Positions 23,418 to 32,270 of a stretch of DNA of 45,577 nucleotides are shown here, in pieces; the stretch's first letter is position 1, and each line of letters opens with the position of its first letter. Under the pieces are notes generated by a model. That model made no database searches, was not told where the DNA came from, and saw only the letters and a program-made list of their open reading frames with translations. A program made the translations under genes and the position numbers. The stretch is from Victivallales bacterium (GTDB taxonomy: Bacteria; Verrucomicrobiota; Lentisphaeria; Victivallales; UBA1829). The stretch covers positions 1-45,577 of the forward strand of contig JAEEQN010000025.1 in NCBI GenBank assembly GCA_016285345.1, read 5' to 3'.

Positions 23418-24266
23418 TCACTGCATCATTTCCCGATGTTTAGCAAGTAGAATCTTTGAGGGTGGAAAACGTATTGGCATTGTTATTTTTGCCCCTTCAA
23501 AACGCTTGAAATATTCTTGGAATGCATTGTTTGTATAATACTCGCGTAGAGAAGGCGCAAGAATTAATCGAAAATCTTCGTCAAAAGAAATCAAATGTCT
23601 ATCAAAAGCTGCATCATAGGTTGCGGATAGACACAAACCATTTTCCGGGTTCATTCTATTGTCTTTATCTTTAGCCCACTCACTGATATGGCTTGCGCGA
23701 AGAATCTCTGGAATGGGGAGCCCTGTCAAACAGCAACAACGGTTGTAATGGGAAAGAATCATTTTACGGAAAACGGATTGGTTCTGTCGGACCTCAATTT
23801 CCCGTAGAGCGGTCTTCCCTTCGAGAGAAGCAATACTAAGGTCATCATTTATCAAAAGTGGATTCTGCGAAAGAGGAGTGTCCATAAGCTCGCGACTGAG
23901 TTGCGATCCATTTGAAGCAACAGCTATCTTTTTGAGCATATCCTCTTCCCTGGTACCTAGAGAAATGAATTGAGACCATTGTTTTAGTGCTGCAGAACAA
24001 AAACCTTTCTGCCAATAGCTTTTCGCTGTTTCGTTATGAAAAATACCGCCATCTTCTTTTTTTTGCTCCTTTTTAACAAACTCATAAAGCTTTGCAAGAA
24101 AAATTGTATCGTATATTTTCCACAATGATTGCGTTGGTGAAAGCATATTCGCCTGGCGCAATGCATTCTCCAGCTTATTGATGGCGGTTACATATGATTG
24201 TGCTGTGCCACTCCCAAGAGCATGATTATCAGCAACGAATTGTAAATAATCGTTAGATATACTCAT
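23418..24266 (-). CDS. HNH endonuclease domain protein
   Basis: A 282-aa protein whose C-terminal part is an HNH_2-type nuclease domain: ALREIEVRQNQSVFRKMIL, CCLTG with the zinc Cys, ASHISEWAKDKDNRMNPENG with catalytic His and Asn, then LSATYDAAFDRHLISFDED. The domain spans about residues 150-240. The N-terminal half is helical with no clear family. This arrangement is seen in stand-alone restriction-like nucleases; no methyltransferase or partner is nearby. The gene is much more AT-rich than its neighbours, which suggests recent transfer. ATG 24266 is the only good start. Substrate is unknown. Confidence 0.82.
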   Translation of the reverse strand: MSISNDYLQFVADNHALGSGTAQSYVTAINKLENALRQANMLSPTQSLWKIYDTIFLAKLYEFVKKEQKKEDGGIFHNETAKSYWQKGFCSAALKQWSQFISLGTREEDMLKKIAVASNGSQLSRELMDTPLSQNPLLINDDLSIASLEGKTALREIEVRQNQSVFRKMILSHYNRCCCLTGLPIPEILRASHISEWAKDKDNRMNPENGLCLSATYDAAFDRHLISFDEDFRLILAPSLREYYTNNAFQEYFKRFEGAKITMPIRFPPSKILLAKHREMMQ

Positions 24267-24357
24267 CTTCCATCTCGTATATTTGAAAGAGGGTTGCTTT
24301 TTTCAAGTGTCACGCAATATTTGAACTAATAGTAAAGACTTTTTCCTAACTTACAAT

Positions 24358-24393
24358 CCGGCAAGATACCCGGATTCAATGGGTATCTGCCGG
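24358..24393. terminator. Strong hairpin between ydbL and the HNH gene
   Basis: CCGGCAAGATACCC (24358-24371) pairs with GGGTATCTGCCGG (24381-24393), with one bulged base and a 9-base loop. It lies just past the ydbL stop. No long U-tract is seen, so it may act with Rho or stabilise the 3' end. Confidence 0.55.
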
Positions 24394-24419
24394 TTTAGAT
24401 TACTGTGTGGTACAGATTA

Positions 24420-24848
24420 TTACTTCTTTTCGGCGGGGGCGGGTTTCGGGGCCTTGACCCACTTGCCGTCTTCGCCCTGGATGCAGTCGCCTTCGTTCGC
24501 CTTGGAACGGATCTGTTTGGCGCGAAGTTCGCCGACCTTGTCGACGGTGGAGCCTTCCTTCTTGGCGATGGCGGTGTAAACGGCCTTGCGGTCGGTATTT
24601 TCGGCGTCGACGATCTTCTTGTCGGCGTCTTCGATCTTGACGTCCTTGCCGTCTTTGTCCTTCATGACTTCGAGGTAGCCGGTCTTGTTTTCGCCGATGG
24701 TGCCGGCCTTCTTGAGGGTTTCGATCTTCGGCTTGCGTTCGGCCATGTTCTTCTTGATGGTGGCGGCGTCGTCAGCGGCGGAGAGCGCCTGCGGGACGGC
24801 GAAAGCGAGCGTGAGGGCGGCGATAGAGAGAGCGAGCAGTTTTTTCAT
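24420..24848 (-). CDS. ydbL: YdbL family (DUF1318) periplasmic protein
   Basis: A 142-aa exported protein with a clear signal peptide (about residues 1-24, ALSA). The family core is ENTDRKAVYTAIAKKEGS then TVDKVGELRAKQIRSKANEGD (about 86-122), the DUF1318 signature. The end is a Pro/Lys/Ala tail. In E. coli YdbL is encoded with YdbH and YnbE and assists that lipid-transport pair. Here it is the third gene of the same set, 29 bases after ynbE. GAGGAGA stands 7 bases before the ATG. Confidence 0.88.
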   Translation of the reverse strand: MKKLLALSIAALTLAFAVPQALSAADDAATIKKNMAERKPKIETLKKAGTIGENKTGYLEVMKDKDGKDVKIEDADKKIVDAENTDRKAVYTAIAKKEGSTVDKVGELRAKQIRSKANEGDCIQGEDGKWVKAPKPAPAEKK

Positions 24849-24877
24849 GGTAAAGTCTCCTCAGAATGTGGTTCGGA

Positions 24878-25069
24878 TCAAAGTGCGTCGAGGTCGCCGA
24901 AGAAGTCATCGAGGGCTTTTTCGATGCGGATGTTGATGTCGAGCGTGATGTGCACGGGCTTGATCTCGATCGGCTTGACGTCGACCGTGTTGTCGGTCCG
25001 GATGCAGGCCGACGCGCCGATGCCGGCCAGGACGGCCGCGGCGGCGAGGATTGGCAGGAATGTTTTCAT
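24878..25069 (-). CDS. ynbE: YnbE family lipoprotein
   Basis: A 63-aa lipoprotein. The signal sequence ends in a lipobox around GIGASAC (Cys about residue 22). The mature part CIRTDNTVDVKPIEIKPVHI is the YnbE family pattern, followed by TLDINIRIEKAL. In E. coli YnbE sits in the outer membrane and extends the YdbH beta-groove, completing a lipid bridge. The gene lies between ydbH (78 bases) and ydbL (29 bases). AGGA precedes the ATG by about 7 bases. The small size is normal. Confidence 0.88.
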   Translation of the reverse strand: MKTFLPILAAAAVLAGIGASACIRTDNTVDVKPIEIKPVHITLDINIRIEKALDDFFGDLDAL

Positions 25070-25147
25070 GTCGGATTCCTTTCTGTTGAGTTGTTGGTTT
25101 GTTATGTGTGCTGTTTTGTGTTGACAGGTTAAGGGTTCGGGGTATCG

Positions 25148-28100
25148 TCACTCCGCTTTGGAGAAGATCTTCTGGAAATAGTCGGCGAGCTCCATCGCCT
25201 TCCCGTACATGTTCACGTTCGTGTCCAGGCGGATGCCCTGGAAGATGCAGGGGGTGTTGGACTTCATGAACGAGGCGGTGTTCTCGTCGAACGCATAGTA
25301 CAGTGCGCGGTTCGGTTTGCCGTCGAGCGAAAGCGAGAGCTTCATGTTCTCCTTTTCGGGGCCGACGGACTGCAGGCGCATGCGGACCCAGGAGTAGGAG
25401 AAGTCCTTCAGGGCGTCTTTCGCGAGCTCCATTTCGATGCCGGTTCCGGCCTCCATCAGCGCCTCGTCGAGGTCGCCCTTGATCACGCCTTCCTCGCCGG
25501 GCGTGGAGAAGAGGAACGCGTCCTCGAAATAGATGTTGTCGATCTTCGACTTGCCGAACGCGTCGGTCTTCTGCACGAGCACGACCGGGATGGTGCCGTT
25601 GATGGAGCCGCTGCCGCTGATCTCGCCGAGCCCGATCTGCGTGAGGAAGACCGGCATCTCCAGGCGGTCGCAGTAGAGCACGGCCTCGGTGGTGGTCTGG
25701 CCGATGCGGTACGTGATGCCGCCGAGGCGGATGTGGCCGTTGCACCAGTCGAGGCGGGCGTTTTCGACCTGCCAGGTGTCCGGGGCCTCCATGCGGAACG
25801 TGGCGAGGCCCGCCCCGGTCTCGATCCTGTCGTACTTGACGGACTTGAAGGAAAGCGTCTGGCCGGGCGCGGATTTGAGGATGGAGATCTCCGGGACCTC
25901 GAATCCGAGGCCGATGCCGCGCACCTCGAGTTTCTGCTCGGGGATGAAAAGGTCGGCGTCGGCGATGCGGAACTTCGCGTGTCCGGTGGTGGTCTTCGGC
26001 AGGATCTTGTACACGGCGTCTGCGGAGAGCTTGCCCGTGCAGGAGATCTCCTCGAATTGAGGCAGGAATTTGGCGAGGTCCTTCGAGAGGTCGGCCTGCT
26101 GTTCCGGGACGGTCAGGCCGCATTCGACCTCGATTCCGGCGCCTCCGCCGAGCGCGACGTTCGCGTAAATCTGACCGTCGATGGAGAAAAGTTTCGCGTC
26201 CGTTTTCAGGCGGAACGTCTTCGCGGCGTCGTCCCACTGGACCGTGCCGTCGAGCGAAGCCGCCTGAGCGCCGTTGAACTCGAAGTCCCCGAGCGAGATT
26301 CTGCCCGTGCGCGGCGCGGCGGGCGCGGCTTTTTCCGCATCGTCCTCTTCCGCTTCGGCGAGCACGTAGTCGAACGGGAAATCCCAGTGGAGGTTCTGCG
26401 CGAGAAGCTTGAGTTCGGGCATGGCGAGCTTGGAATCGGGGCAGGAAAGCGCGCCGGAGAGGACGTCCCCGCCGATGTCGAACGCCGCGTTCAGGCCGAG
26501 TTCGGGCGCGTCGTAGGTGAGGTTGGCGGCATCCTGCTTGAACTGGAAACCGGCGATCTTCCCGTCGGCCTTGTATGTTTGTCCGTCCTCCGATTTGGCG
26601 TCAAATGAAAGCGTGTCCGCCTCGCAGGTCATGCCTTCAAGCTCGGCGAGGAGTTTTCCGCCTGCGAGCTCGGCAGAAGCCTTGTCGACACCGTCGGTCA
26701 GCGTGGCGCCTGCCTTGAAGGATTCGGGCTTGAAGGAAACCTTCATACCGTCCTTCTCGAAATTGAGTTCCCCGCGAGCGAGTTCAGCGGAGAAGACTTT
26801 CACTTCATCGTCCATTTGGAAGACAGCACTGAACATTTGTGAAGCGATTGAGGTTTCGTCTTCCGGCTTGAAAGAAACGGTCATGTCTTTGTATTTTGCA
26901 GAGACATCCCCTCCGTAAACGCCGAGAGAAGCCTCTTTTTTGAGTTCGTCCATAGTGAAATTCCCCTTGATCGCTTTCGGCTTGAGAGAAGCGGTCAGGC
27001 TCTTGAGCTCGGGATTGAGTGCGCTGCCGTCGATATCCGCCTGAAAATCCTGAAGCGAGAACGAAGCCGAGGCATTCATTCCGCCGCCGTCCTTTTCCAG
27101 TTCGGCACCGAGTTCGTCAAACCGGAAAGTGACGTCCGCGCCCATGTATTTTGCCTTGAACAGCGGCTTGTTCTCAATGGCAAGCTTGAACGACAAGCTG
27201 TCGTCTTCCATGCCGCCGCCGAAGCTGAATTCCGCGGGCTCGGACTCGGCGAGTTTGACCTGGAATCCGCCCTTGACGGTGCGTTTCGGAAGCGAGACAT
27301 TCACCTTGATCTCGCCGACCTCGAACGGGATCGCGTCGTATTCGCCTTTCAGCGTGCCGACCGTGAGCTCAACGACCTCGTCCGGGAGCATCTTCACGGA
27401 GAACGGCGTTTCGGAGTTGATGCGGAGCCCCTGCGGGGTGCGGTAGGTGACCGTGAACGAGCCCTCGACGGACGAATTATCGCTGACCTTGAGGGTGTTC
27501 AGGTCGAGTTCGGCTTTCGAGCGGAACGAGAGTCCGGCGCGCAGGCCGCGCGGCAGGGCGCCGCGGACCGTGCCGGGCATTGCGGACGTGGCGAGGGAGA
27601 AATCGTCAAGGTTCAGCTCGACCTTCTTTTCCCGGTGCAGATAAGCCGCCTTGCACCGGATGCCGTTGGTCGAGAAATGGACCATGAGCGAACATTCGAG
27701 CCTGTTCCAGCCTTGTTCCGCGTCGGGCGTGACCGTGACGGCGTACGGGATGTGCACGTTGTCGATCGCGTCCTCGCCGCGCGCCACGGCGGCCAGGCTG
27801 CCGGAGAGGGATATCTTTCCGACCTTCACCGGGATCACGGCGTTGAGGTCGTCCACGGGGGCGGAATCTTCCTTTTCCTTCTTTTCGCCGGACTGGAACG
27901 ACTTCGCAAAGAGGTCGTAGGCGGGGATGGAAAACGAACCGTCCGAGTAGTCGGCCATGATGTTGCAGTTTTCGATCTCGATGGATTCGATGGCGCGATT
28001 ACGCATCAGCTCGAGCGGTGAGTAGCGGATGGAGAGAGACCCGATGCTGCCGACGTTCAGAGGCCTGCCGTCACGGGTGGTGTCTTTGATCTTGCAGGCG

Positions 28101-28429
28101 ACTTCCGCCGAGGTCAGGCTGATGGTCTTAATGCGGAACTCCACGCCGCCGCCCTCGGCGAGCGGCTGAAGAATCTTGTTGATGTCCTCTTCCAGGAGAC
28201 GCGGCAGGCATGCCAGCTCGACCAGCGCGCCCAGCAAAAGCAAGCACAGAAGGATCAGCAGAGCGATTGCCCATTTCGCACGGCGCGGAATCGGCTGTTT
28301 CTTCGCGGGAGCCGACGCAGCAGAGGAACCGGACGTTTTTTTGTCCGGCTCATTGTTCCGCTTGTCGGCCCCGGAAGAGTCCGGTGTTCCGGCGGGGACG
28401 ATCTTTTTTTCAGGTTCGGATTCCGGCAT
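25148..28429 (-). CDS. ydbH: YdbH family (AsmA-like) intermembrane lipid transport protein
   Basis: A 1,093-aa protein anchored by one inner-membrane helix (about residues 45-68, after a Pro/Lys-rich cytosolic stretch). The rest is a very long periplasmic beta-rich region of repeated alternating strands, as in the AsmA/TamB/YdbH proteins that carry phospholipids from inner to outer membrane. The C-terminal part (GEISGSGSINGTIPVVL, IYFEDAFLFSTPGEEGVIKGD, FSYSWVRMRLQ, GKPNRALYY) matches the conserved YdbH domain. It is first in ydbH-ynbE-ydbL, the same order as in E. coli, and has its own promoter at 28505-28532. ATG 28429 is preferred to an upstream in-frame GTG at 28480. It is longer than E. 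coli YdbH (about 880). Confidence 0.85.
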   Translation of the reverse strand: MPESEPEKKIVPAGTPDSSGADKRNNEPDKKTSGSSAASAPAKKQPIPRRAKWAIALLILLCLLLLGALVELACLPRLLEEDINKILQPLAEGGGVEFRIKTISLTSAEVACKIKDTTRDGRPLNVGSIGSLSIRYSPLELMRNRAIESIEIENCNIMADYSDGSFSIPAYDLFAKSFQSGEKKEKEDSAPVDDLNAVIPVKVGKISLSGSLAAVARGEDAIDNVHIPYAVTVTPDAEQGWNRLECSLMVHFSTNGIRCKAAYLHREKKVELNLDDFSLATSAMPGTVRGALPRGLRAGLSFRSKAELDLNTLKVSDNSSVEGSFTVTYRTPQGLRINSETPFSVKMLPDEVVELTVGTLKGEYDAIPFEVGEIKVNVSLPKRTVKGGFQVKLAESEPAEFSFGGGMEDDSLSFKLAIENKPLFKAKYMGADVTFRFDELGAELEKDGGGMNASASFSLQDFQADIDGSALNPELKSLTASLKPKAIKGNFTMDELKKEASLGVYGGDVSAKYKDMTVSFKPEDETSIASQMFSAVFQMDDEVKVFSAELARGELNFEKDGMKVSFKPESFKAGATLTDGVDKASAELAGGKLLAELEGMTCEADTLSFDAKSEDGQTYKADGKIAGFQFKQDAANLTYDAPELGLNAAFDIGGDVLSGALSCPDSKLAMPELKLLAQNLHWDFPFDYVLAEAEEDDAEKAAPAAPRTGRISLGDFEFNGAQAASLDGTVQWDDAAKTFRLKTDAKLFSIDGQIYANVALGGGAGIEVECGLTVPEQQADLSKDLAKFLPQFEEISCTGKLSADAVYKILPKTTTGHAKFRIADADLFIPEQKLEVRGIGLGFEVPEISILKSAPGQTLSFKSVKYDRIETGAGLATFRMEAPDTWQVENARLDWCNGHIRLGGITYRIGQTTTEAVLYCDRLEMPVFLTQIGLGEISGSGSINGTIPVVLVQKTDAFGKSKIDNIYFEDAFLFSTPGEEGVIKGDLDEALMEAGTGIEMELAKDALKDFSYSWVRMRLQSVGPEKENMKLSLSLDGKPNRALYYAFDENTASFMKSNTPCIFQGIRLDTNVNMYGKAMELADYFQKIFSKAE

Positions 28430-28504
28430 GATGCGTTCCGTATTCGATATTCGGCAGCTTATTTTGAGAAAAAAGGGCACAATACCCCTATATGATTCTC
28501 TAAT

Positions 28505-28532
28505 AATATACAGTCCGAAGGTTCAAATACAA
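28505..28532 (-). promoter_or_regulatory. Promoter of ydbH-ynbE-ydbL
   Basis: TTGTAT (28532-28527), a 16-base spacer and TATATT (28510-28505) on the minus strand. It is divergent from the GT4 promoter about 100 bases away. Confidence 0.6.
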
Positions 28533-28635
28533 CCGGACCGGCAGGCTTTTTTCTGTTTTTTTACCTGGGTTTTTCTTGAACGCTTCGGCTTGCGGCATCT
28601 GTCCACCTGATTCTTACCTTTTTTTGGGGATACGT

Positions 28636-28663
28636 TTGAAATCCGCTTGCGGTATGGTATATT
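28636..28663 (+). promoter_or_regulatory. Promoter of the GT4 gene
   Basis: TTGAAA at 28636-28641, a 16-base spacer and TATATT at 28658-28663, about 55 bases before the ATG. Confidence 0.65.
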
Positions 28664-28717
28664 ATTAGCGTTTTCATTTTGTCCGGTTTTCATTGTCGTT
28701 AAAGGAATGAGCTGAAC

Positions 28718-29728
28718 ATGTCCCTCCCAGTTGTCAAGCGCCTGAAAAACGTGTATCAGAATCACATAGCAAGCCGATACCTGCCGTGTACCGTTTTTTG
28801 CCGGGATCCCCTGGTCCTGGTCACATTCGAGCATGAATTCCTGACAAATGCACAGGCGTTTCTAGATTGTTTTTCCCAAAGCCGGGCAAAGTCGGTTCAC
28901 GTCTTTCTTCAGTTCGGCTGGGAACATGAGACTCCGGAGAATTCGGAACCGCTTGTCCGGAGAGTCAAGGAAGTGCTGGCGCAGTGCGACCGTCTGAAGA
29001 TCACGCTTCTGGCGAATGCCGAAAACGAAGTGCGCGTTTTATCCGGACACGGACTGCACGCGGTGCTGTGCAATCACAATGCATTTATTGATGAAAAGCG
29101 TTATCCCGTTTTACAGCTTCCCAAAAAATACGATGCCGTTTATATCGCCCGAATTACACCGTTCAAGCGCCATTATCTGGCATCGCAGATCAAATCGCTT
29201 CATCTGATCGGACATCCCGCCTGGAAAGAAAAAGAACTGTCGTTTACGGATGAAGTCGTTCATCATCAACTGAAACATGCCGTGTGGTCATCGCACGTCG
29301 ATGCAAAAAACATCCCGGCGGAAATCGCCGCTGCGCATTGCGGCCTCTGCCTGTCCGCGGCCGAGGGCGCCATGTTTGCCAGTATCGAGTATCTTCTTTG
29401 CGGCGTCCCGGTCGTCAACACGCCCAGTCTCGGCGGACGCGATGTGCTTTTCCCCGATTTCGCGGTAAAGACGGTCCCCGACACGCCCGAAGCAGTCGCG
29501 GCGGCTGTACAGGAGTTTGTCGAACACGCCCCCGAACCGGAGAAGATCCGCGCCGCCGCCCTGGAGAAAATGAAGGTGCACCGCGAGACGTTCCGCAGGC
29601 TCCTCAACGATGCCATGGCGCCGCATGCGTTCCCGGATTCGCGCCCCATCCCCCATAAACTGATCCTGCGCTGCACGAAAACCCCGCTTCAATTCCTCCG
29701 GTACGGACTCCGCAAACCCAAACACTGA
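28718..29728 (+). CDS. GT4-like glycosyltransferase
   Basis: A 336-aa retaining glycosyltransferase of the GT-B fold. The donor half is readable: DAVYIARITPFKRHYLA (about residues 138-154) corresponds to the usual G....KG....A segment. HCGLCLSAAEGAMFASIEYL then CGVPVVNT (about 205-232) is the E-x7-E-like nucleotide-sugar site with the typical CGxPVV. It should add a sugar to a cell-surface glycan or lipid; donor and acceptor are not known. It is a single gene with its own promoter. Ribosome site AAGGA lies 12 bases upstream. No other surface-polysaccharide gene is adjacent. Confidence 0.82.
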   Translation: MSLPVVKRLKNVYQNHIASRYLPCTVFCRDPLVLVTFEHEFLTNAQAFLDCFSQSRAKSVHVFLQFGWEHETPENSEPLVRRVKEVLAQCDRLKITLLANAENEVRVLSGHGLHAVLCNHNAFIDEKRYPVLQLPKKYDAVYIARITPFKRHYLASQIKSLHLIGHPAWKEKELSFTDEVVHHQLKHAVWSSHVDAKNIPAEIAAAHCGLCLSAAEGAMFASIEYLLCGVPVVNTPSLGGRDVLFPDFAVKTVPDTPEAVAAAVQEFVEHAPEPEKIRAAALEKMKVHRETFRRLLNDAMAPHAFPDSRPIPHKLILRCTKTPLQFLRYGLRKPKH

Positions 29729-29748
29729 TCTTTTGTGCAAAAGCATCA

Positions 29749-29788
29749 CGCCGGATCCCATAAGAAAAGTTGCTTACGGAATCCGGCG
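29749..29788. other. Hairpin between GT4 and esterase genes
   Basis: CGCCGGAT (29749-29756) pairs with ATCCGGCG (29781-29788), loop 24. A second inverted pair TCCGGG/CCCGGA lies at 29857-29877. Neither has a T-tract. They separate convergent genes and may act as Rho-assisted or weak terminators. No gene is seen in 29729-29892. Confidence 0.4.
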
Positions 29789-29892
29789 CAATTATTCATA
29801 GTGCGGATGAGGACCCGGCGGATGCCCTGCCGAACAGAGCCTCACGCCGGGGATGGTCCGGGCATGCTGCTCCCGGATCGGAGATCAGATGT

Positions 29893-30867
29893 TCAATCGA
29901 ACAGTTTCGGGAGGCCGTTGTACATCACGCGCATGACGGAGTTGATGTCATGGCCGCCGCGTTCGTAGACCATCTGGTAGAGGTTGCCGTCCTTGAAGTT
30001 GTCGCAATACTTGAAGATCTCGGGATACTTCTTCATCTCGTTGATCATCGGGGTCATGTTCGGCTCCGCGACGTCGTTGCGGCCGCAGCCGGAGTAGATG
30101 TAGAAGTCGTTCGCGGTCTTGCCGTTCTTGACGACCGAATCGGCGAGGTACTTGGCGGATTCGGCGGACTTGCCGCGTCCGACGGCCCAGCAGTCGCCGC
30201 TCATCGGGATGAAGTAGCCCATTTCGCCGAGGCAGTGTTCGAAGACGGACCAGGTGGCGCAGGCGCCCATGGAGAATCCGCCGAAGCCGCGGTGCCATCT
30301 GGAGGCGTCGAGCGCATCCTGCGAAACGTCCCTGGCGTAGGTATGGTACTGCGTCTCGAAGACCGGGATCACGTCCTTGTCGAGCTCGTAGTGGAAGTCG
30401 ATGCAGTTCTTCGTGGCGTCGTTGCTGTACTGCGTGTAGTAGGAAAGCGCGCAGATGATGAGCGGCTTCATCTCGCCGTTCGCGATCAGGTGGTCGATCA
30501 CGTTTTTGAGGCGGGTGTTCTGGCCCGCTCCGCCGAAGTACCAGCCCGGATTGTCGCCGCCGCCGTGCATCAGGTACAGCACGTTGTAGCGGGTGGATTT
30601 ATCGTTCTCATCGTAGCCGTAGGGCAGATAGACGAGGCCGGATTTCTCGAACTCGGGGCTGTCGGCGGTCTGGTTGTCACGCGTCGTGTACTTGAAGTCC
30701 CTGATGACGCCGCCTTTCTCGCAGACGCTCATGTATTCCTGCGGAATCTCCTTGAACGCGTTGTCGGGGAAGCTGGTGCGGGTGGAGGCGGTGGACGCGC
30801 CGGTGCTGGCGCAGCCGCAGAGGACGGCGAGGGCCGCCGCGCAGGCGAAGAGTCTGAGGTGTTTCAT
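29893..30867 (-). CDS. Lipoprotein CE1-type carbohydrate esterase
   Basis: A 324-aa alpha/beta hydrolase of the CE1 (feruloyl / acetyl-xylan esterase) type. The signal peptide ends in a lipobox LAVLCGC (Cys about residue 19), so it is membrane-anchored. Catalytic features: oxyanion region VLYLMHGGGDNPGWYF, nucleophile Ser in GFGGFSMGACATW (about 196-208), acid Asp in the SGCGRNDVAEPN region, and His in YERGGHDINSVM (about 306). Such enzymes remove ferulate or acetate from arabinoxylan, which fits the GH43 genes elsewhere in the window. Ribosome site AAGGAACACC. Promoter at 30930-30958 has a perfect TATAAT. Confidence 0.88.
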   Translation of the reverse strand: MKHLRLFACAAALAVLCGCASTGASTASTRTSFPDNAFKEIPQEYMSVCEKGGVIRDFKYTTRDNQTADSPEFEKSGLVYLPYGYDENDKSTRYNVLYLMHGGGDNPGWYFGGAGQNTRLKNVIDHLIANGEMKPLIICALSYYTQYSNDATKNCIDFHYELDKDVIPVFETQYHTYARDVSQDALDASRWHRGFGGFSMGACATWSVFEHCLGEMGYFIPMSGDCWAVGRGKSAESAKYLADSVVKNGKTANDFYIYSGCGRNDVAEPNMTPMINEMKKYPEIFKYCDNFKDGNLYQMVYERGGHDINSVMRVMYNGLPKLFD

Positions 30868-30929
30868 GGTGTTCCTTGGGGTTGGGTGGGGTTTGGAAAG
30901 AAGGTGAAGTAAGACAATGATCGTTTTGT

Positions 30930-30958
30930 ATTATACAGCTCTTTCGCGCAAAAGTCAA
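30930..30958 (-). promoter_or_regulatory. Promoter of the esterase gene
   Basis: TTGACT (30958-30953), a 17-base spacer and TATAAT (30935-30930). It is the strongest match to consensus in the window. Confidence 0.8.
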
Positions 30959-30983
30959 GCGGAGACAGGCAAACAGGAGACAG

Positions 30984-31022
30984 AAAAAGCCCGGATTCCG
31001 GCGGGATGCGGGAAATCCGGGC
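30984..31022 (-). terminator. Terminator of the double-MarR gene
   Basis: GCCCGGATT (31022-31014 on the minus strand) pairs with AATCCGGGC (30997-30989), followed by TTTTT (30988-30984). Confidence 0.85.
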
Positions 31023-31090
31023 GTAAGAAGGCGGATATGCCGGAGCGGAGAAAAACAGAACGACCGCCACGGAGCCGAATGCCGTTATGT

Positions 31091-32173
31091 TCAGTCGAGC
31101 TTGGTCTTTTCGAGCTCCGCCGCTTCTTCGACGTCGATATCGGCCGTTTCGGCTTCGGAGATCGGGGGATAGAGCGATTCCACCGAGACGGCGTACGGAG
31201 AGACGAAGCGTTCCTTGGTGAGGAAAGCCGACATGGCTTCGAGCGCGGCAACGAAGGCTTCGACCTGATCCTGCGGGAGCTTGTCGAAAACTTCCTTCAT
31301 AAAGCGCACGTAGGAGGCCGTGCAGACGCGATAGAGATGTTCGCCCTTGTCCGTGAGGTTGATCAGCGTCACGCGGCGGTCTTTCGGGCCGGGGATGCGG
31401 TTGACCAGGCCGTCGGCAAACAGCGCGTTCAGCGTCTGCGTTACGGCGGCGGACGGCAGATGGAAGCGGTCCGCGAAGTCCTTGATCATCGGGAGGGTCT
31501 TGCGTCCGTGAATGGCGAAGAGATAGTTCAGGATGCGGAGTTTGCCGAGGGTCGTGCGGCCGGAACGGGACGCATAATGGAAATGCATCACGGGGAAACG
31601 GAGGGCGTCCACGAAGTGGATCAGGAGCAGCCAGGAGGGCAGTTTGGCGGGCGCGGTCTCGCCGGCCGGGATCGGAATCGGCTCGGACGGGAGCTTGCAG
31701 AGGTCGGCGACATGTTTTGCGGTGAGATGCTCGGAGCCGGTCCTGGACTGGTAGAGGAAACAGAGCACCTCGCGGAATTTCGCGAGCGTGTCCGAATCAA
31801 GCGAGGATTCGAAGGCGGCGAAACGCTTGTTGAGCAGGGCCACCGTGGCGTTGCGCTGGGCTTTGCCCTTCGCGGAAAGCAGCACGCCGGTGCTGCGGCG
31901 GTTCTCGGGAATCGACTTGCGTTCCAGGATGCCGCTCGCGACGTACAGGTCGACCGCCTGGGAGATCGCGCCGGAGCTGAGGCCGGAGTACTCGGAGAGA
32001 CGCTTGATCTGCGGCACGGCATCCGGATTCTCCAGGAAATATTTCACGATGGGGAACTGCGCGAAGGAGTAATCGCCGTCAAGACCGAACACGCCCACGG
32101 AGGTGGAACGGATCCGATCCGCGATAAAAAGAAGTTTGCGACAGGATGTGACTGCTAAGAACTGTTTTTTCAT
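31091..32173 (-). CDS. Regulator with two tandem MarR-type domains
   Basis: A 360-aa protein made of two winged-helix MarR-like units. Unit 1 (about residues 30-130) has the recognition region IKRLSEYSGLSSGAISQAVD and a wing with NRRS in place of the usual D-x-R. Unit 2 (about 185-300) has IKDFADRFHLPSAAVTQTLN and an intact KDRRVTLINLTDKG wing. The acidic tail (EAETADIDVEEAAELEK) is extra. A normal MarR is about 145 aa and acts as a homodimer; this one may fold as an internal dimer. ATG 32173 is chosen over an upstream in-frame start at 32239 because the conserved part starts soon after. A palindrome overlaps its promoter, so it probably controls itself. The esterase gene follows but has its own promoter. 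Confidence 0.82.
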   Translation of the reverse strand: MKKQFLAVTSCRKLLFIADRIRSTSVGVFGLDGDYSFAQFPIVKYFLENPDAVPQIKRLSEYSGLSSGAISQAVDLYVASGILERKSIPENRRSTGVLLSAKGKAQRNATVALLNKRFAAFESSLDSDTLAKFREVLCFLYQSRTGSEHLTAKHVADLCKLPSEPIPIPAGETAPAKLPSWLLLIHFVDALRFPVMHFHYASRSGRTTLGKLRILNYLFAIHGRKTLPMIKDFADRFHLPSAAVTQTLNALFADGLVNRIPGPKDRRVTLINLTDKGEHLYRVCTASYVRFMKEVFDKLPQDQVEAFVAALEAMSAFLTKERFVSPYAVSVESLYPPISEAETADIDVEEAAELEKTKLD

Positions 32174-32270
32174 AGGGACCGCCTTCGGGTTGTTCCAGCC
32201 TGGCCGAGCCGGAGGGGAACGGAGCATTCCGCAGGGCACAGCCGGATGTTTTTATGTTGTTTTGAACGAC

